Positions 21,719 through 21,862 of a stretch of 21,862 bases of DNA are shown piece by piece. Below the pieces are notes generated by a model. The model was not told where the DNA came from. It saw only the letters and a list, made by a program, of their open reading frames with translations, and did no database searches. The translations under genes and the position numbers were made by a program. How positions within the stretch are numbered: position 1 is the first letter of the stretch; every line of letters starts with the position of its first letter. Source of the stretch: Comamonadaceae bacterium (GTDB lineage Bacteria > Pseudomonadota > Gammaproteobacteria > Burkholderiales > Burkholderiaceae_C); NCBI GenBank assembly GCA_947371775.1, contig CANBQX010000018.1, positions 1 through 21,862 on the forward strand, written 5' to 3'.

Positions 21719-21862
21719 ATGAAGTTAGTTACGGCCATCATTAAACCGTTCAAGCTCGACGAGGTGCGTGAAGCCCTCTCCAGCATTGGCGTCCAGGGCA
21801 TTACGGTGACCGAAGTCAAAGGCTTCGGACGCCAAAAAGGCCACACCGAGTTGTACCGCGGC
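21719..21862 (+). CDS. glnK: Nitrogen regulatory protein PII, GlnK type, partial
   Basis: Only the first 48 residues are in the window; the frame runs off the right edge. MKLVTAIIKPFKLDEVREAL followed by GVQGITVTEVKGFGRQKGHT is the standard PII N-terminus, including residues that contact ATP and 2-oxoglutarate (KGFGRQKG, 34-41). The uridylylated tyrosine of the T-loop (residue 51) lies just beyond the edge. PII proteins are trimeric sensors that control the ammonium channel AmtB and glutamine synthetase. GlnK rather than GlnB is preferred because of the MKLVTAIIKPFK start and the sigma-54/NtrC-type promoter; an amtB gene would be expected next but is not visible. GAGG stands 8 bases before the ATG. 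Confidence 0.93.
   Translation, partial: MKLVTAIIKPFKLDEVREALSSIGVQGITVTEVKGFGRQKGHTELYRG

Noticed and set aside
1..21862. Insertion sequence, prophage, CRISPR or defence system
   Set aside because: No transposase, integrase, spacer array, restriction or toxin-antitoxin proteins were seen; gene content and codon use look uniform and chromosomal.

Overview
The window looks like chromosomal DNA of a GC-rich betaproteobacterium, most likely Burkholderiales/Comamonadaceae. This rests on codon use, protein style and the comM next to glnK arrangement at the right end; no database search was possible. Almost all genes read leftward (minus strand). No rRNA, tRNA, CRISPR array, insertion sequence or phage gene was recognised.

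Left part (1-4953): an oligopeptide-type ABC importer. It has a Tat-exported family-5 substrate-binding protein, two inner-membrane permeases and a tandem-ATPase protein cut by the window edge. Two hairpins, one an intrinsic terminator, lie between the binding-protein gene and the permease genes, which suggests the binding protein is made in excess. A candidate sigma-70 promoter (5066-5094) precedes the binding-protein gene.

Centre (5221-15143): ten tightly packed minus-strand genes with gaps of 40 bp or less and several stop/start overlaps. I read this as one operon for quaternary-ammonium acid catabolism. It holds a class II aldolase-like protein, a dehydrocarnitine-cleavage (BKACE) enzyme (cdhC), L-carnitine dehydrogenase (cdhA), a hotdog thioesterase (cdhB), an MDR-family oxidoreductase, a second hotdog thioesterase, an acyl-CoA dehydrogenase, an NDP-forming acyl-CoA synthetase, a CaiD-like carnitinyl-CoA dehydratase and a GlxA/CdhR-type AraC regulator. 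Together they make a plausible route: gamma-butyrobetaine or crotonobetaine -> CoA ester -> crotonobetainyl-CoA -> L-carnitinyl-CoA -> L-carnitine -> 3-dehydrocarnitine -> betainyl-CoA + acetoacetate -> glycine betaine. The last steps match the known Pseudomonas cdh pathway. The front end (NDP-forming synthetase plus an acyl-CoA dehydrogenase with Asp at the catalytic-base position) and the roles of the aldolase and MDR protein are inferred or unknown. The adjacent ABC importer may bring in the substrate.

Right part (15313-21862): a divergent MFS transporter; a periplasmic glutathione peroxidase preceded by a 46-residue membrane microprotein whose stop overlaps its start; a small hypothetical gene; recQ; comM (YifB); and the start of glnK on the plus strand. 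The comM/glnK intergenic region carries a sigma-54 promoter with exact GG-N10-GC spacing and an NtrC-like site about 115-130 bp upstream of the predicted start, which is classic nitrogen regulation.
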